NCBI GenBank assembly: GCA_030067835.1
Contig: CP092441.1
Coordinates: forward strand, 558,001 to 622,000
Direction: 5' to 3'
Length of the DNA stretch: 64,000 bases
Origin: Chakrabartyella piscis
Lineage (GTDB): Bacteria > Bacillota > Clostridia > Lachnospirales > Anaerotignaceae
This document shows, in pieces, positions 8,663 to 16,891 of this stretch. Position 1 is the stretch's first letter. Each line of letters begins with the position of its first letter. A model generated the notes under the pieces. It did not search any database and was not told where the DNA came from. It saw only the letters and a list, made by a program, of their open reading frames with translations. Made by a program: the position numbers and the translations under genes.

Positions 8663-8692
8663 GAATTAGGAATTAGGAATTAGGGGGGGGGG
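8641..8692 (+). repeat. Heptanucleotide tandem repeat (GGAATTA x6) followed by a run of ten G
   Basis: Six perfect copies of GGAATTA occupy 8641-8682 and run directly into ten consecutive G residues (8683-8692). The repeat begins inside the end of pgeF, supplies its stop codon (TAG at 8660-8662), and continues past it. Seven is not a multiple of three, but every reading frame of this repeat meets a TAG within 21 bases. Copy-number changes would therefore alter only the last residues of PgeF. Confidence 0.95.
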
Positions 8693-8961
8693 TTGAGGAC
8701 ACCAATCCCTACAAATTCCAATGTGATGAAATGAATCAATGGATTGGAAATCGTAGGGACATCCCTTGCGGATGTCAGTTGTTATCATTACAAATGTTAA
8801 GAATCCTTGAAGATACTGTATTTTTCTTGTCATGATACAAGAAAGTATGGTATACTTCTAACATATAATGCGTGTATTGTGTCAATGTGTAGGGAATGGT
8901 CTTGACCATTCCGTTTGCAAATTTGGACACATAGAGAAAATAGTTTTTGGAGGAAAGAATA
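8693..8961 (+). promoter_or_regulatory. der upstream region with promoter and two palindromic units
   Basis: A promoter candidate has TTGTCA at 8827-8832, an 18-base spacer and TATACT at 8851-8856 preceded by TG (extended -10). Palindromic TGTAGGG-type units lie at 8752-8781 (arms ACATCC/GGATGT) and 8888-8917 (arms GGAATGGTC/GACCATTCC). The second lies inside the predicted der leader RNA. A partial unit ending CCCTACA lies near 8700-8712. Confidence 0.6.
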
Positions 8962-10287
8962 ATGAGCAAACCGATTGTTGCGGTAGTAGGACGTCCAAAC
9001 GTTGGAAAGTCCACACTGTTTAACCGCTTAGCAGGCGAAAGAATCTCCATTGTGCAAGATACACCGGGTGTAACTCGTGATCGTATTTATGCTGATGTAG
9101 AATGGTTGAACTACAAATTTACATTGATTGACACAGGTGGTATGGAAATTGGTTCTGAAGAAATCATCCAACGTCAAATTGTGGATCAAGCACAAATTGC
9201 AATTGAAACAGCAGACGTTGTATTGTTTATCACAGATGTAAAAACAGGTGTCACAGAAGATGATATCCAAGTGGCAAATCTTCTCAGACGTACCAAAAAA
9301 CCAGTTGTTTTGGCAGTCAACAAAGTGGATAGCGTCCAACGTGATACCATGGATATTTATGAATTCTATGAATTGGGTATTGGCGATCCAATGCCTGTTT
9401 CTGCTGGTCAAGCTTTGGGTCTTGGCGATATGCTTGACGAAGTGGTGAAACACTTCCCAGATGAGATGGATGGTCAAGAAGATGACGATGCAATTCGTGT
9501 TGCCATCATTGGCAAACCAAATGTAGGCAAATCTTCCCTCATCAACAAAATCTTGGGTGAAGATAGACTCATTGTCAGCAATATTCCAGGTACCACTCGT
9601 GATGCTGTGGATACACCTATCGAAGTAGATGGTCAAAAATACATCTTCATTGATACCGCTGGTATGCGTAGAAAAAGCAAAATCAAAGAAGAAATTGAAC
9701 GTTATAGCATCATTCGTGCTGTTGCAGCAGTGGAACGTTGTGACGTTGCCATTTTGGTGATTGATGCCAATGAAGGTATTACAGACCAAGATACAAAAAT
9801 TGCAGGTATTGCCCATGAACGTGGACGTGCAGCGATTATCGCAGTCAACAAATGGGATTCCATTGAAAAAGACGATAAAACCATGAACAAATACTTGAAG
9901 GATATCGGTAATGAACTTGCGTATATGCCATATGCACCACGAGTGTTCATTTCTGCACATACAGGTCAAAGAATTCCGAAGATGTTGGAACTCATCTGTA
10001 CTGTAAATGAAAACCATGCGTTGCGTATCAGCACAGGTGTCCTAAACGAAGTTTTGATTGAAGCAACTGCAATGCAACAACCACCTTCTGATAAAGGTCG
10101 TGCTTTGCGTTTGTATTATATGACACAAGTTTCTGTCAAACCACCAACATTTGTTATCTTCTGTAACGAAAAGGAATTGTTCCATTTCTCTTATAAGAGA
10201 TACATTGAAAACCAATTGCGTGAAGCATTTGGATTTGTTGGTACACCCATTCATATCATTTCCAGAGAAAAAGGAGAAAAGAACTAA
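8962..10287 (+). CDS. der: Ribosome biogenesis GTPase Der (EngA)
   Basis: A 441-residue double GTPase needed for 50S subunit assembly. G domain 1 has GRPNVGKST near residue 10, DTGG and NKVD. G domain 2 has GKPNVGKSS near residue 183, [11 protein letters not shown] and NKWD. The C-terminal KH-like domain runs from about residue 350. The start at 8962 follows GGAGGA by 7 bases; a TTG at 8947 in the same frame lies within the ribosome site. It overlaps plsY by one base (TAATG) and forms a der-plsY-gpsA operon that is common in Clostridia. Confidence 0.96.
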   Translation: MSKPIVAVVGRPNVGKSTLFNRLAGERISIVQDTPGVTRDRIYADVEWLNYKFTLIDTGGMEIGSEEIIQRQIVDQAQIAIETADVVLFITDVKTGVTEDDIQVANLLRRTKKPVVLAVNKVDSVQRDTMDIYEFYELGIGDPMPVSAGQALGLGDMLDEVVKHFPDEMDGQEDDDAIRVAIIGKPNVGKSSLINKILGEDRLIVSNIPGTTRDAVDTPIEVDGQKYIFIDTAGMRRKSKIKEEIERYSIIRAVAAVERCDVAILVIDANEGITDQDTKIAGIAHERGRAAIIAVNKWDSIEKDDKTMNKYLKDIGNELAYMPYAPRVFISAHTGQRIPKMLELICTVNENHALRISTGVLNEVLIEATAMQQPPSDKGRALRLYYMTQVSVKPPTFVIFCNEKELFHFSYKRYIENQLREAFGFVGTPIHIISREKGEKN

Positions 10288-10901
10288 TGTTTCGATTGGT
10301 TGGATTGTTGATTGGTTATTTCATCGGTTGTATTTCCACAGCGTTTATCATGATGAAAATTATGAAAGTGGATTTGCGTAAACATGGCAGTGGCAACTTG
10401 GGTACCACCAATGCGTTGCGTGTGTTGGGTCTGAAAGCAGGTCTGACCACCTTGGCTGGTGATATCTTGAAATGTGTGTTGGCATTCTTTATTTTGATGC
10501 AGATGTATCCAGAAGAAGGTATTTTGGCTGGTATCTATGCAGCACTTGGCACCATCATTGGACATAACTTTCCATTCTATTTGAATTTCAAAGGTGGAAA
10601 GGGTATTGCTTCTAGCTTAGGGATGTTGCTTTCGTTGGGGATTTTCTTTAGCCCTTGGTTGGTGATTGTTCCAGCTGGAATTGGCTTGTCTGTGGTGGCA
10701 AAAACAAAGTATATTTCTGCTGGCTCCATCACAGGTGCAATTTTATTACCATTGACAGCATTTGCACTCCATATGCCAACAGAGGAATTTTTGATCATTC
10801 TGTTCCTTGGTGTTTTGGCAGTGTATCGCCATAAGGAAAATATTGGACGTTTGCGTAGTGGTACAGAAAATAAATTGAGCGTACATAAAAAAGCAAAATA
10901 A
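10287..10901 (+). CDS. plsY: Glycerol-3-phosphate acyltransferase PlsY
   Basis: A 204-residue integral membrane enzyme that transfers an acyl group from acyl-phosphate to sn-glycerol-3-phosphate, the first step of phosphatidic acid synthesis. The family motifs are present: GSGNLGTTNALRVLG near residue 36, GHNFPFYLNFKGGKGIASSLG near residues 93-113, and VYRHKENIGRLRSGTE near the C-terminus. Five to seven hydrophobic segments are visible. Its start codon shares a base with the der stop. Coupling with gpsA, which makes its substrate, is the usual arrangement. Confidence 0.95.
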   Translation: MFRLVGLLIGYFIGCISTAFIMMKIMKVDLRKHGSGNLGTTNALRVLGLKAGLTTLAGDILKCVLAFFILMQMYPEEGILAGIYAALGTIIGHNFPFYLNFKGGKGIASSLGMLLSLGIFFSPWLVIVPAGIGLSVVAKTKYISAGSITGAILLPLTAFALHMPTEEFLIILFLGVLAVYRHKENIGRLRSGTENKLSVHKKAK

Positions 10902-10922
10902 ACGAACCAATAAATATATAAT

Positions 10923-10952
10923 TGTAGGGTTGGGTCTTGACCCAACCGTAAT
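10923..10952. repeat. Palindromic unit between plsY and gpsA
   Basis: A TGTAGGG...CCGTAAT unit with arms GGTTGGGTC/GACCCAACC lies inside the operon, 21 bases after plsY and 16 bases before the gpsA start. It would be transcribed as an intercistronic hairpin. Compared with the 3655 unit, the arms carry a paired change (A to T on one side, T to A on the other), which preserves the stem. Confidence 0.85.
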
Positions 10953-10968
10953 ATTTGGAGGATTTGCA

Positions 10969-11958
10969 ATGAAAAATGTAACCGTAATGGGTTCTGGTAG
11001 CTGGGGTACTGCTTTGGCGATTATGTTGCAAAACAATGGGCATTCCGTTATGCTTTGGGCTAGACGTGATGCACAAATTGAACAAATGAAAACAGATGGC
11101 GAAAATAAGCAATATTTACCAAATGCAGTGTTTCCAGAAGGTTTACAGTTGACTTCTGACAAAGAAGAAGCGTTGGCACATGGCGAAATTGTTATTTTGG
11201 CAGTGCCATCTAAGGCAGTTCGTCAAAGTGCAACAGATTTCGCACCATATCTCAAAGAAAACCAAGTCATTGTCAATGTGGCAAAGGGCTTGGAAGAAGG
11301 AAGTCTCAAACGCTTGTCTGAAGTGATTCGTGAATGTGTGCCACAATGCGAAGTGGCAACTTTGTCTGGTCCCAGTCATGCAGAGGAAGTGTCTAAGGGC
11401 ATTCCAACTATCTGCTTGATTGCAACACCCAATGAAGATGTGGCGAAAATGGTGCAAGCTGAGTTTGGCAATGGTCGATTCCGTTTGTATACCAACACAG
11501 ATGAAATTGGTGTGGAAATGGGTGCAGCACTGAAAAATGTTATGGCACTGGCAGCTGGTATGTCTGATGGTCTTGGTTTTGGAGATAATACAAAAGCGGC
11601 AATTATGACACGTGGCATCACAGAAATGGCTCGTTTGGGGATTGCTGTGGGTGGCAAAAGAGATACCTTTGGTGGTATTTCTGGTATTGGCGATTTGATT
11701 GTAACTTGTACCAGTATGCACTCCAGAAATAGACGTGCTGGAATCCTGTTGGGTCAAGGCAAAAGCCTAGAAGAAACCCTTGCAGAAATCAAAATGGTGG
11801 TAGAAGGTGTCAATACTGTAAAAGCGGCTTGTGATTTGGCACATAAAATGGAAGTGGAACTGCCCATTACCGAAGCGATTTATGCTGTTTTGTTCCAAGG
11901 CAAAGATCGTGAAGATGCAGTCCTAGAACTGATGAACCGTGAAAACAAAGCGGAATAA
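10969..11958 (+). CDS. gpsA: NAD(P)H-dependent glycerol-3-phosphate dehydrogenase
   Basis: A 329-residue cytosolic dehydrogenase reducing dihydroxyacetone phosphate to sn-glycerol-3-phosphate, the backbone for phospholipids. The Rossmann motif GSGSWGTALA lies near residue 8. VAKGLEEGSLKRLSEV, LSGPSHAEEV and the catalytic-lysine region GAALKNVMALAAGMSDGLGFGDNTKAA follow in the expected order. The start at 10969 has TTGGAGGA 6 bases upstream; the longer frame from 10930 is only the preceding repeat. It follows plsY, which consumes its product. Confidence 0.95.
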   Translation: MKNVTVMGSGSWGTALAIMLQNNGHSVMLWARRDAQIEQMKTDGENKQYLPNAVFPEGLQLTSDKEEALAHGEIVILAVPSKAVRQSATDFAPYLKENQVIVNVAKGLEEGSLKRLSEVIRECVPQCEVATLSGPSHAEEVSKGIPTICLIATPNEDVAKMVQAEFGNGRFRLYTNTDEIGVEMGAALKNVMALAAGMSDGLGFGDNTKAAIMTRGITEMARLGIAVGGKRDTFGGISGIGDLIVTCTSMHSRNRRAGILLGQGKSLEETLAEIKMVVEGVNTVKAACDLAHKMEVELPITEAIYAVLFQGKDREDAVLELMNRENKAE

Positions 11959-11971
11959 AAAGATTGAAAGA

Positions 11972-12230
11972 AAGACCTTGGGGCATTGCCCCAATACCCC
12001 ATGAGGGGGTCACCCCCTCAACCCGTTTATTGCGAAAATTATATTTTCGCTGTGAATATTTGGGTATAAGGCGGTTTTGGTTTTGTAGGGGCGACCTGTG
12101 GTCGCCCGTAATACATATGGGTATGTATTGCTTACGGGTATATGTACCATATCAAATTTTAAAATAAATGGGTCAAGGGACGAGTCCCTTGCAGGGTTTG
12201 GGACAGCGTCCCAAGGTCTTGGAGGTAATT
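11972..12230. repeat. Multi-hairpin repeats between gpsA and rimO
   Basis: A GACCTTGG-type repeat at about 11972-12052 contains three hairpins: GGGG/CCCC, GAGGGGG/CCCCCTC and GCGAAAATT/ATTTTCGC. A TGTAGGG-type unit is at 12083-12112 (arms GGCGACC/GGTCGCC). A second GACCTTGG-type copy lies on the minus strand at about 12166-12224 (AAGGGAC/GTCCCTT, GGGAC/GTCCC) and ends just before the rimO ribosome site. No gene is supported here. Confidence 0.75.
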
Positions 12231-13589
12231 ATGGAAAGAACGGTTTCGTTTACATCTTTGGGATGTGACAAAAATAGAGTGGATAGCGAAGTGATGCTGG
12301 GTATTATGTCCCAAAAGGGCTTCCGAGTTGTGGCAGATGAATCCGAGGCGGATGTCATTGTGGTCAACACTTGCTGTTTCATTAAGGATGCACTGGAAGA
12401 AAGTGTAGAAACCATTTTGGAGCTGGCAGAACACAAGAAAACAGGCAAATGTAAGGCTTTGCTGGTGGCTGGCTGTTTGGGTCAACGCTACCAAGAAGAA
12501 TTCTTTGCAGAGCTTCCAGAAGTGGATGGCTTGATTGGTACAGCAGCATATGAATCCGTTGCAGATGTGGCTTTGGAAATCTTGGAAGGCAAAACCCACC
12601 AGAAATATTTGGTGGATATCAACCAAAAAATGAACGAAGAAAATGCAAAAGGACGTGTGTTGTCCACTGCATCTTATTTCGCATATTTGAAAATTTCAGA
12701 AGGTTGCGACAACCATTGCACCTACTGTGTCATCCCACAAATGCGTGGAAAACATAGAAGTCGTAGCATGGAAAGTCTTGTGGAAGAAGCAACCCTTTTG
12801 GCAGTACAAGGTGTTAAAGAATTGGTGATTGTGGCACAAGATACCTCTATCTATGGTAGAGATTTGTATGGCGAAAGCAAACTCCATGAATTATTGGCAA
12901 AACTTGGCGAAGTAGAAGGCATTGAATGGATGCGTATTTTGTATTGTTATCCAGAAACCTTGACACAAGCAACCATTGACGAAATGGCTCGTAATCCTAA
13001 GGTCTGTCATTATATCGATATGCCAATTCAACATGCAGTGGATTCTGTGTTGAAACGTATGGGTAGAAAAAGCAACCAAGCACTCCTCAAAGAGCGTATT
13101 GGTGCTTTGCGTAAAGCAATGCCTGATATTGTGATTCGAACCACTTTGATTGTTGGTTTTGTGGGCGAAACAGAAGACGAGTTTGCTGAACTTTGTGATT
13201 TTGTGGAAGAAATGCAATTTGAACGCTTGGGCGTATTTTCCTATTCCTTGGAAGAAGGCTCTGCAGCAGCCAAAATGGAAGGTCATTTGGAAGATGATTT
13301 GAAGGAAGAACGTAGAGAAATCATCATGGAACAACAAAAATTCATTGCAGCTAAGGTTTGTGAAAGAGAAGTTGGCAAAGTGATGGAAGTTTTGGTAGAA
13401 GGCAAATTGCCAGAAGAAAATATCTATTGCACAAGAAGCAGAAAAGATGCACCTGATATTGATGGATTGGTGTTTGTCAATTCCGATGAAGAATTGTATA
13501 CAGGCGATTTTGTAAAAGTGAAAATTCGTGAAGCTGGCGACTATGATTTGATGGGAGATGTTGTTGATGCATATGAACTTACCAAATAA
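12231..13589 (+). CDS. rimO: Ribosomal protein uS12 methylthiotransferase RimO
   Basis: A 452-residue radical SAM enzyme that methylthiolates an aspartate of ribosomal protein S12. SLGCDKNRVDSEVMLG at the N-terminus is the RimO signature. Further UPF0004 cysteines lie in VVNTCCFI and VAGCLGQRY. The SAM cluster motif CDNHCTYC near residue 157 is followed by VIPQMRGKHRSR. The TRAM domain covers roughly residues 375-450. The start at 12231 follows GGAGGT by 4-5 bases; the longer frame upstream is repeat DNA. It overlaps pgsA, as in the rimO-pgsA-cinA-recA order of many Firmicutes. Confidence 0.95.
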   Translation: MERTVSFTSLGCDKNRVDSEVMLGIMSQKGFRVVADESEADVIVVNTCCFIKDALEESVETILELAEHKKTGKCKALLVAGCLGQRYQEEFFAELPEVDGLIGTAAYESVADVALEILEGKTHQKYLVDINQKMNEENAKGRVLSTASYFAYLKISEGCDNHCTYCVIPQMRGKHRSRSMESLVEEATLLAVQGVKELVIVAQDTSIYGRDLYGESKLHELLAKLGEVEGIEWMRILYCYPETLTQATIDEMARNPKVCHYIDMPIQHAVDSVLKRMGRKSNQALLKERIGALRKAMPDIVIRTTLIVGFVGETEDEFAELCDFVEEMQFERLGVFSYSLEEGSAAAKMEGHLEDDLKEERREIIMEQQKFIAAKVCEREVGKVMEVLVEGKLPEENIYCTRSRKDAPDIDGLVFVNSDEELYTGDFVKVKIREAGDYDLMGDVVDAYELTK

Positions 13590-14100
13590 ATTGACCATAA
13601 TGCGTGTACTTTTGATTCCAGTGTTCTTGGTGTGCTTGTTCTGTTTGGAATCACCCACCAATAACATTGCAGCAACAGCAATCTTTGTCATTGCTTCTTT
13701 GACTGACTTTTTGGATGGCTATTTGGCTAGAAAATGGAATATGGTCAGCAACTTTGGGAAATTTATGGACCCACTTGCAGATAAATTGTTGGTGATGTCT
13801 GCCTTGGTGGCTATGGTAGAGATTGGTAGCTTGCCTGCTTGGGTGGTTGTGGTCATTTTGGCACGTGAATTTGCAATCACAGGATTTAGAACCCTTGCAA
13901 TGGAAGCCAATATTGTTATGGCAGCCAGCTGGTGGGGTAAAATCAAAACCACAGTGCAAATGATTATGATTGTGGTGCTCTTGGTGGACTTGCCAAATGT
14001 TGCAGTTTTGGAAAATATCTTGATTGGCTTGGCAGTATTCTTTACCATTTTGTCTGGTTGGGATTATATTTGGAAGAACAAACAAGTGTTACACGGATAA
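13567..14100 (+). CDS. pgsA: CDP-diacylglycerol-glycerol-3-phosphate 3-phosphatidyltransferase
   Basis: A membrane enzyme of about 177 residues that makes phosphatidylglycerol phosphate. The CDP-alcohol phosphotransferase signature is complete: TDFLDGYLAR, then NFGKFMDPLADK, with all spaced aspartates. Four to five hydrophobic segments are visible. ATG codons at 13558, 13567 and 13573 are in frame. GGGAGA (13553-13558) is best spaced for 13567, while the conserved start MNLPNKLT corresponds to 13573. It overlaps rimO by about 17-23 bases. The usual next genes cinA and recA are not here but at 40-43 kb. Confidence 0.93.
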   Translation: MHMNLPNKLTIMRVLLIPVFLVCLFCLESPTNNIAATAIFVIASLTDFLDGYLARKWNMVSNFGKFMDPLADKLLVMSALVAMVEIGSLPAWVVVVILAREFAITGFRTLAMEANIVMAASWWGKIKTTVQMIMIVVLLVDLPNVAVLENILIGLAVFFTILSGWDYIWKNKQVLHG

Positions 14101-14107
14101 ATTTGAG

Positions 14108-14142
14108 ACAGATACAGGCGAGTGCTTGTGTCTGTTTTTTTA
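14108..14142 (+). terminator. Rho-independent terminator after pgsA
   Basis: A 12-bp stem (ACAGATACAGGC with GCTTGTGTCTGT, including G-U pairs) with a short GAGT loop is followed by a run of T residues, directly after the pgsA stop. Confidence 0.85.
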
Positions 14143-14179
14143 TGAAATGATTTGATGGAATCAATAGGGTATTGGTAAT

Positions 14180-14208
14180 TGTAGGGTAGGGTCTTGACCC
14201 TACCGTTA
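14180..14208. repeat. Palindromic unit upstream of the holin-like toxin
   Basis: A TGTAGGG-type unit with arms GGTAGGGTC/GACCCTACC, the same arm sequence as the 3655 copy. Its right border runs into TTATAGT, a possible -10 box of the toxin gene, so the repeat overlaps the toxin promoter region. Confidence 0.8.
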
Positions 14209-14226
14209 TAGTAAAGTGATGACCAG

Positions 14227-14310
14227 ATGCGTATGATTACATATTCCGAATTATTTCAATTGGGTTTATTGATTGTAGCGATTATTTCCTTATGTTTACA
14301 TAAGAAATAA
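14227..14310 (+). CDS. Putative holin-like type I toxin peptide
   Basis: A 27-residue peptide: MRMITYSELFQLG, then a hydrophobic helix LLIVAIISLCL, then HKK. It matches the pattern of the small 'putative holin-like toxin' (Hol_Tox) peptides of Firmicutes type I toxin-antitoxin loci, which open M(V)TYxxL and insert in the membrane. An alternative start is the second ATG at 14233. The ribosome site is weak (AAGTGATG). An antisense RNA promoter and terminator lie immediately downstream on the other strand, as in txpA/ratA-type loci. The locus sits in the gap between convergent pgsA and rng. The family call rests on pattern recognition of a short peptide plus this context. Confidence 0.7.
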   Translation: MRMITYSELFQLGLLIVAIISLCLHKK

Positions 14311-14382
14311 AAAAGCCGCCTAACAAGCGTTAGACGGTCAACCCATTTGGACTAGCTGCCTGACCAAAGACAGCAATCCTTT
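14305..14382 (-). ncRNA. Predicted antisense antitoxin RNA of the holin-like toxin
   Basis: On the minus strand a near-consensus promoter (TTGACA at 14412-14417, 17-base spacer, TGT-TATTGT at 14389-14394) would start transcription near 14382. A terminator follows: 9-bp stem CCGTCTAAC/GTTAGGCGG with loop GCTT at 14316-14337, then six T residues. The RNA would be about 70 nt and would overlap the 3' end of the toxin mRNA just past its stop codon. This convergent arrangement is the one used by RatA-like antitoxin RNAs. Transcription itself is inferred. Confidence 0.65.
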
Positions 14383-14388
14383 GCACAT

Positions 14389-14417
14389 ACAATAACATAT
14401 CTTATGTTGTTTGTCAA
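14389..14417 (-). promoter_or_regulatory. Promoter of the antisense antitoxin RNA
   Basis: Perfect TTGACA, exactly 17 bases, then TATTGT with an extended TG motif, read on the minus strand. It is one of the best promoters in the window and drives no protein-coding gene. Confidence 0.7.
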
Positions 14418-14424
14418 TGTGCCG

Positions 14425-14458
14425 AAAGCATCTCTACATTTGTATGGGGTGCTTTTTT
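14425..14458 (+). terminator. Terminator of the toxin transcript
   Basis: Ten paired bases (AAAGCATCTC with GGGGTGCTTT, some G-U) and an 11-base loop are followed by a T-run on the plus strand. This would end a toxin mRNA with a long 3' untranslated region fully overlapping the antisense RNA. Confidence 0.75.
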
Positions 14459-14464
14459 GATGTT

Positions 14465-15901
14465 TTAATTTTGTTTTTTCTTATCTATTGCAAACTGCCC
14501 AAAACCCATTTCCTCATTTGCTACACAAACCACAGTGCCATCAAAAGTGTCTGATAATTTCTGCAAATATCCATTGTTTTTACCAGCAAAGGCATAGAGC
14601 AAGCGACCATCTGCTTCCACAGTGATATGGTTGTAAATGGTGTTTGCCAAAATTCCTTCTACCTCTTTACGCATACGCACCACAGTCCAATCAATGGAAG
14701 GTACACTACCAGTACCATCACATTGGCGGCATTTGGTGGTCATTTGACGATGCAAACTGGGCTTTGTTTTCTTTCTGGTAATTTGCATCAAACCAAGTGA
14801 AGTCATACCCACAACAATGGTCTTAATGCGGTCTTTTTTCACTGCATCTATGAGCGTTTTTTCTACAAATTTCTGGTCATCTTTGGACACCATATCAATG
14901 AAATCCACGATGATGATACCTGACAAATTACGCAAACGCATCTGTTTTGCCACTTCTACAGCTGCTTCTACATTGGTTTTCTTGACCAATTTTTGTAAAT
15001 CACCTTTACCAGATGCTTTGCCAGAATTGACATCCACCACAACACAAGCTTCTGTTTCTTCAATGACCAAGAAACCACCACTTTTCAACCAAACTTTTTG
15101 TTCCAATGCTTTTTGGCTTTGGCTTTCCACCATATATTCTGCAAACAATGGCATTTTGCCTTCATATAATTGCAAATGGGGTTGGTGTTCACCATTGAAA
15201 TCATCACTTTCCAATAGAAGCTCGTAACTTTCCTTGTCATTGAGCACAAATTCTTCCACACCTTGTCCATAGAAATCACGGACTGCTTTTGCAATGGGTT
15301 GGTTCATTTCCACCAACAAAAGAGGTGGTTTTTGATACATTGCTTTTTCAAGTGTAGCTGATTTTTCCAATAACTGTGTAACTTCTTTGGCAAATTCTGG
15401 TTCTGTTTTGCCAGCACCATTGGTACGCACAATTGCAGAATATCCTTCAGGCAATAGGCTTGTAACAATATCTCGAATGCGATTACGTTCCTCTTCATCT
15501 GTTAACTTTCTGGAAACACCAACAGCACCATCTTCTTTGGTGAGCACAAGGAATTTACCAGCAAAGGAAATGTTTTTGGTGAGCACAGCACCTTTGTTTC
15601 CTTGGGCATCTTTTTCTACTTGGACAATGAGACTATCGCCAACTTTTGGCTTGTTTTCATTTTTGGTTTCATCAGAAGTGGCTCTGTGATTCCCATAGTA
15701 CAAATATCCCTTTTTGCCAGCACCGATTTCCACAAAACAGGCTTGTAAATTGGGTACCACCTGCTCCACACGTCCCACATATACATTGCCCACAAGGCTT
15801 TCTTGACGTTTGCTTTCATAATACAATTCTACCAATGTGCCATCTTCCACCAATGCCACACGATGTAAATCTTCACCGATATCCAATAAAACTCGTTTCA
15901 T
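14465..15901 (-). CDS. rng: Ribonuclease G/E family endoribonuclease
   Basis: A 478-residue RNase E/G catalytic protein that cleaves AU-rich single-stranded RNA in rRNA maturation and mRNA decay. The order is an S1 RNA-binding domain (GNVYVGRVEQVVPNLQACFV near residue 38), a 5'-sensor region and a DNase I-like core with VVVDVNSG near residue 290 and IIIVDFIDM. A zinc-link motif CRQCDGTG lies near residue 400. It lacks the long C-terminal scaffold of RNase E. The start has an AGGAG site. In many Clostridia it precedes rplU-rpmA; here the downstream DNA is the toxin-antitoxin locus instead. Confidence 0.94.
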   Translation of the reverse strand: MKRVLLDIGEDLHRVALVEDGTLVELYYESKRQESLVGNVYVGRVEQVVPNLQACFVEIGAGKKGYLYYGNHRATSDETKNENKPKVGDSLIVQVEKDAQGNKGAVLTKNISFAGKFLVLTKEDGAVGVSRKLTDEEERNRIRDIVTSLLPEGYSAIVRTNGAGKTEPEFAKEVTQLLEKSATLEKAMYQKPPLLLVEMNQPIAKAVRDFYGQGVEEFVLNDKESYELLLESDDFNGEHQPHLQLYEGKMPLFAEYMVESQSQKALEQKVWLKSGGFLVIEETEACVVVDVNSGKASGKGDLQKLVKKTNVEAAVEVAKQMRLRNLSGIIIVDFIDMVSKDDQKFVEKTLIDAVKKDRIKTIVVGMTSLGLMQITRKKTKPSLHRQMTTKCRQCDGTGSVPSIDWTVVRMRKEVEGILANTIYNHITVEADGRLLYAFAGKNNGYLQKLSDTFDGTVVCVANEEMGFGQFAIDKKKQN

Positions 15902-16007
15902 ATTTTGACTCCTAATCTATGATGTTACGGATGCCCACATAGGGACATTACGTTGTTTTCTTTTATCATATCCTAAAAATCAAAACTTTGCACCTATTTT
16001 TACAAAT

Positions 16008-16037
16008 TTGTAGGGTCATGGCTTGCCTTGACCGTAA
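16008..16037. repeat. Palindromic unit between rng and the M23 gene
   Basis: A TGTAGGG...CCGTAAT unit with imperfect arms GGTCATGGC/GCCTTGACC. It lies between two minus-strand genes. Confidence 0.7.
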
Positions 16038-16038
16038 T

Positions 16039-16891
16039 TCAAATCATATCGCCACGAGCAGTGTACTCTGCCACAACTTCTTGGGTGTATGGTAGGGTCA
16101 CATATTCCAATGGGTCTAGCAAAACGTCTTTGTACCACAAGCCATAGTGCAAATGTGGACCAGTGGATAGACCAGTATTGCCAGACAAAGCAACTGCATC
16201 CCCTTGCAAAACCAAATCACCTACTTCCACCAAAACATCAGACAGGTGAGCATACATCACTTCATAACCATCATAGGTGGTGTATTCCAAAACCAATCCG
16301 TAGGTAGAAGATGTGCGTATCTTCATCACAACACCGCTTTTCACTGCCACAACAGGAGTACCTTCTTCCAAAGCAATGTCAATGCCATCATGGGATTCTA
16401 TGGTATGCAAAATGGGATTTTCACGAATGCCACAAGAGGAAGTGACAGTGCCTTCAGCTGGATTTTGAAATCCTTCTACTTTTTTTGTCCAAGACAAAGC
16501 AGACCAAGCCAAAACACTAGGGGGAATCGTAAATATCAGGTGCGTAGTAGAATACTTCATCTGTGGCATCTTCTTCAGTGGTTTCTAGTGGATTGGTTTC
16601 ATAAAACACAGAAATATCCCCATCCTCTGATACTTGGAAAAAGGCTTGCAATAGATTTCTTGCATCCAAAAGGGTGGTATTGGGCATTTGATAGGCAATG
16701 GTTTCCTTGATTTCTTGGCAAACTGCCAAAGATGTTTCTGTATGTAAGAAGGAAAGTAGCAAAAAAGCACCTGCCAATACAATGGTGACATAGCTGCGAA
16801 AAGCAAACCATCCCTTTTTTGATTTTTTTTGACTGCGATACATACGACGTTCTCTTTGCAAGCGTCTTTGTCTGCGTTCTCTATCTGTCAT
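16039..16891 (-). pseudogene. M23 peptidase with N-terminal membrane anchor, interrupted by a one-base frameshift
   Basis: Two overlapping minus-strand frames together make one SpoIVFA/SpoIIQ-like protein. The first (16517-16891, 124 residues) starts at an ATG behind AAGGAGG. It has a basic cytoplasmic tail (DRERRQRRLQRERRMYRSQ), one membrane helix (VTIVLAGAFLLLSFL) and a short external segment. It stops at TAG just after a run of five C (16520-16524). The second frame (to 16039) carries a full M23 domain: zinc ligands in SHDGIDIA and GPHLHYG, and MYAHLSD. Removing one base in the C-run joins them without a stop, through ...IYDSPSVLAWSALSW, giving about 284 residues. The second frame has no ribosome site of its own. 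It is a true frameshift, slippage-regulated, or a sequencing error in a homopolymer. Confidence 0.8.

Noticed and set aside
11964..12167. 67-codon open frame between gpsA and rimO
   Set aside because: It is composed of hairpin repeats, has no ribosome site and its product has no coherent pattern.
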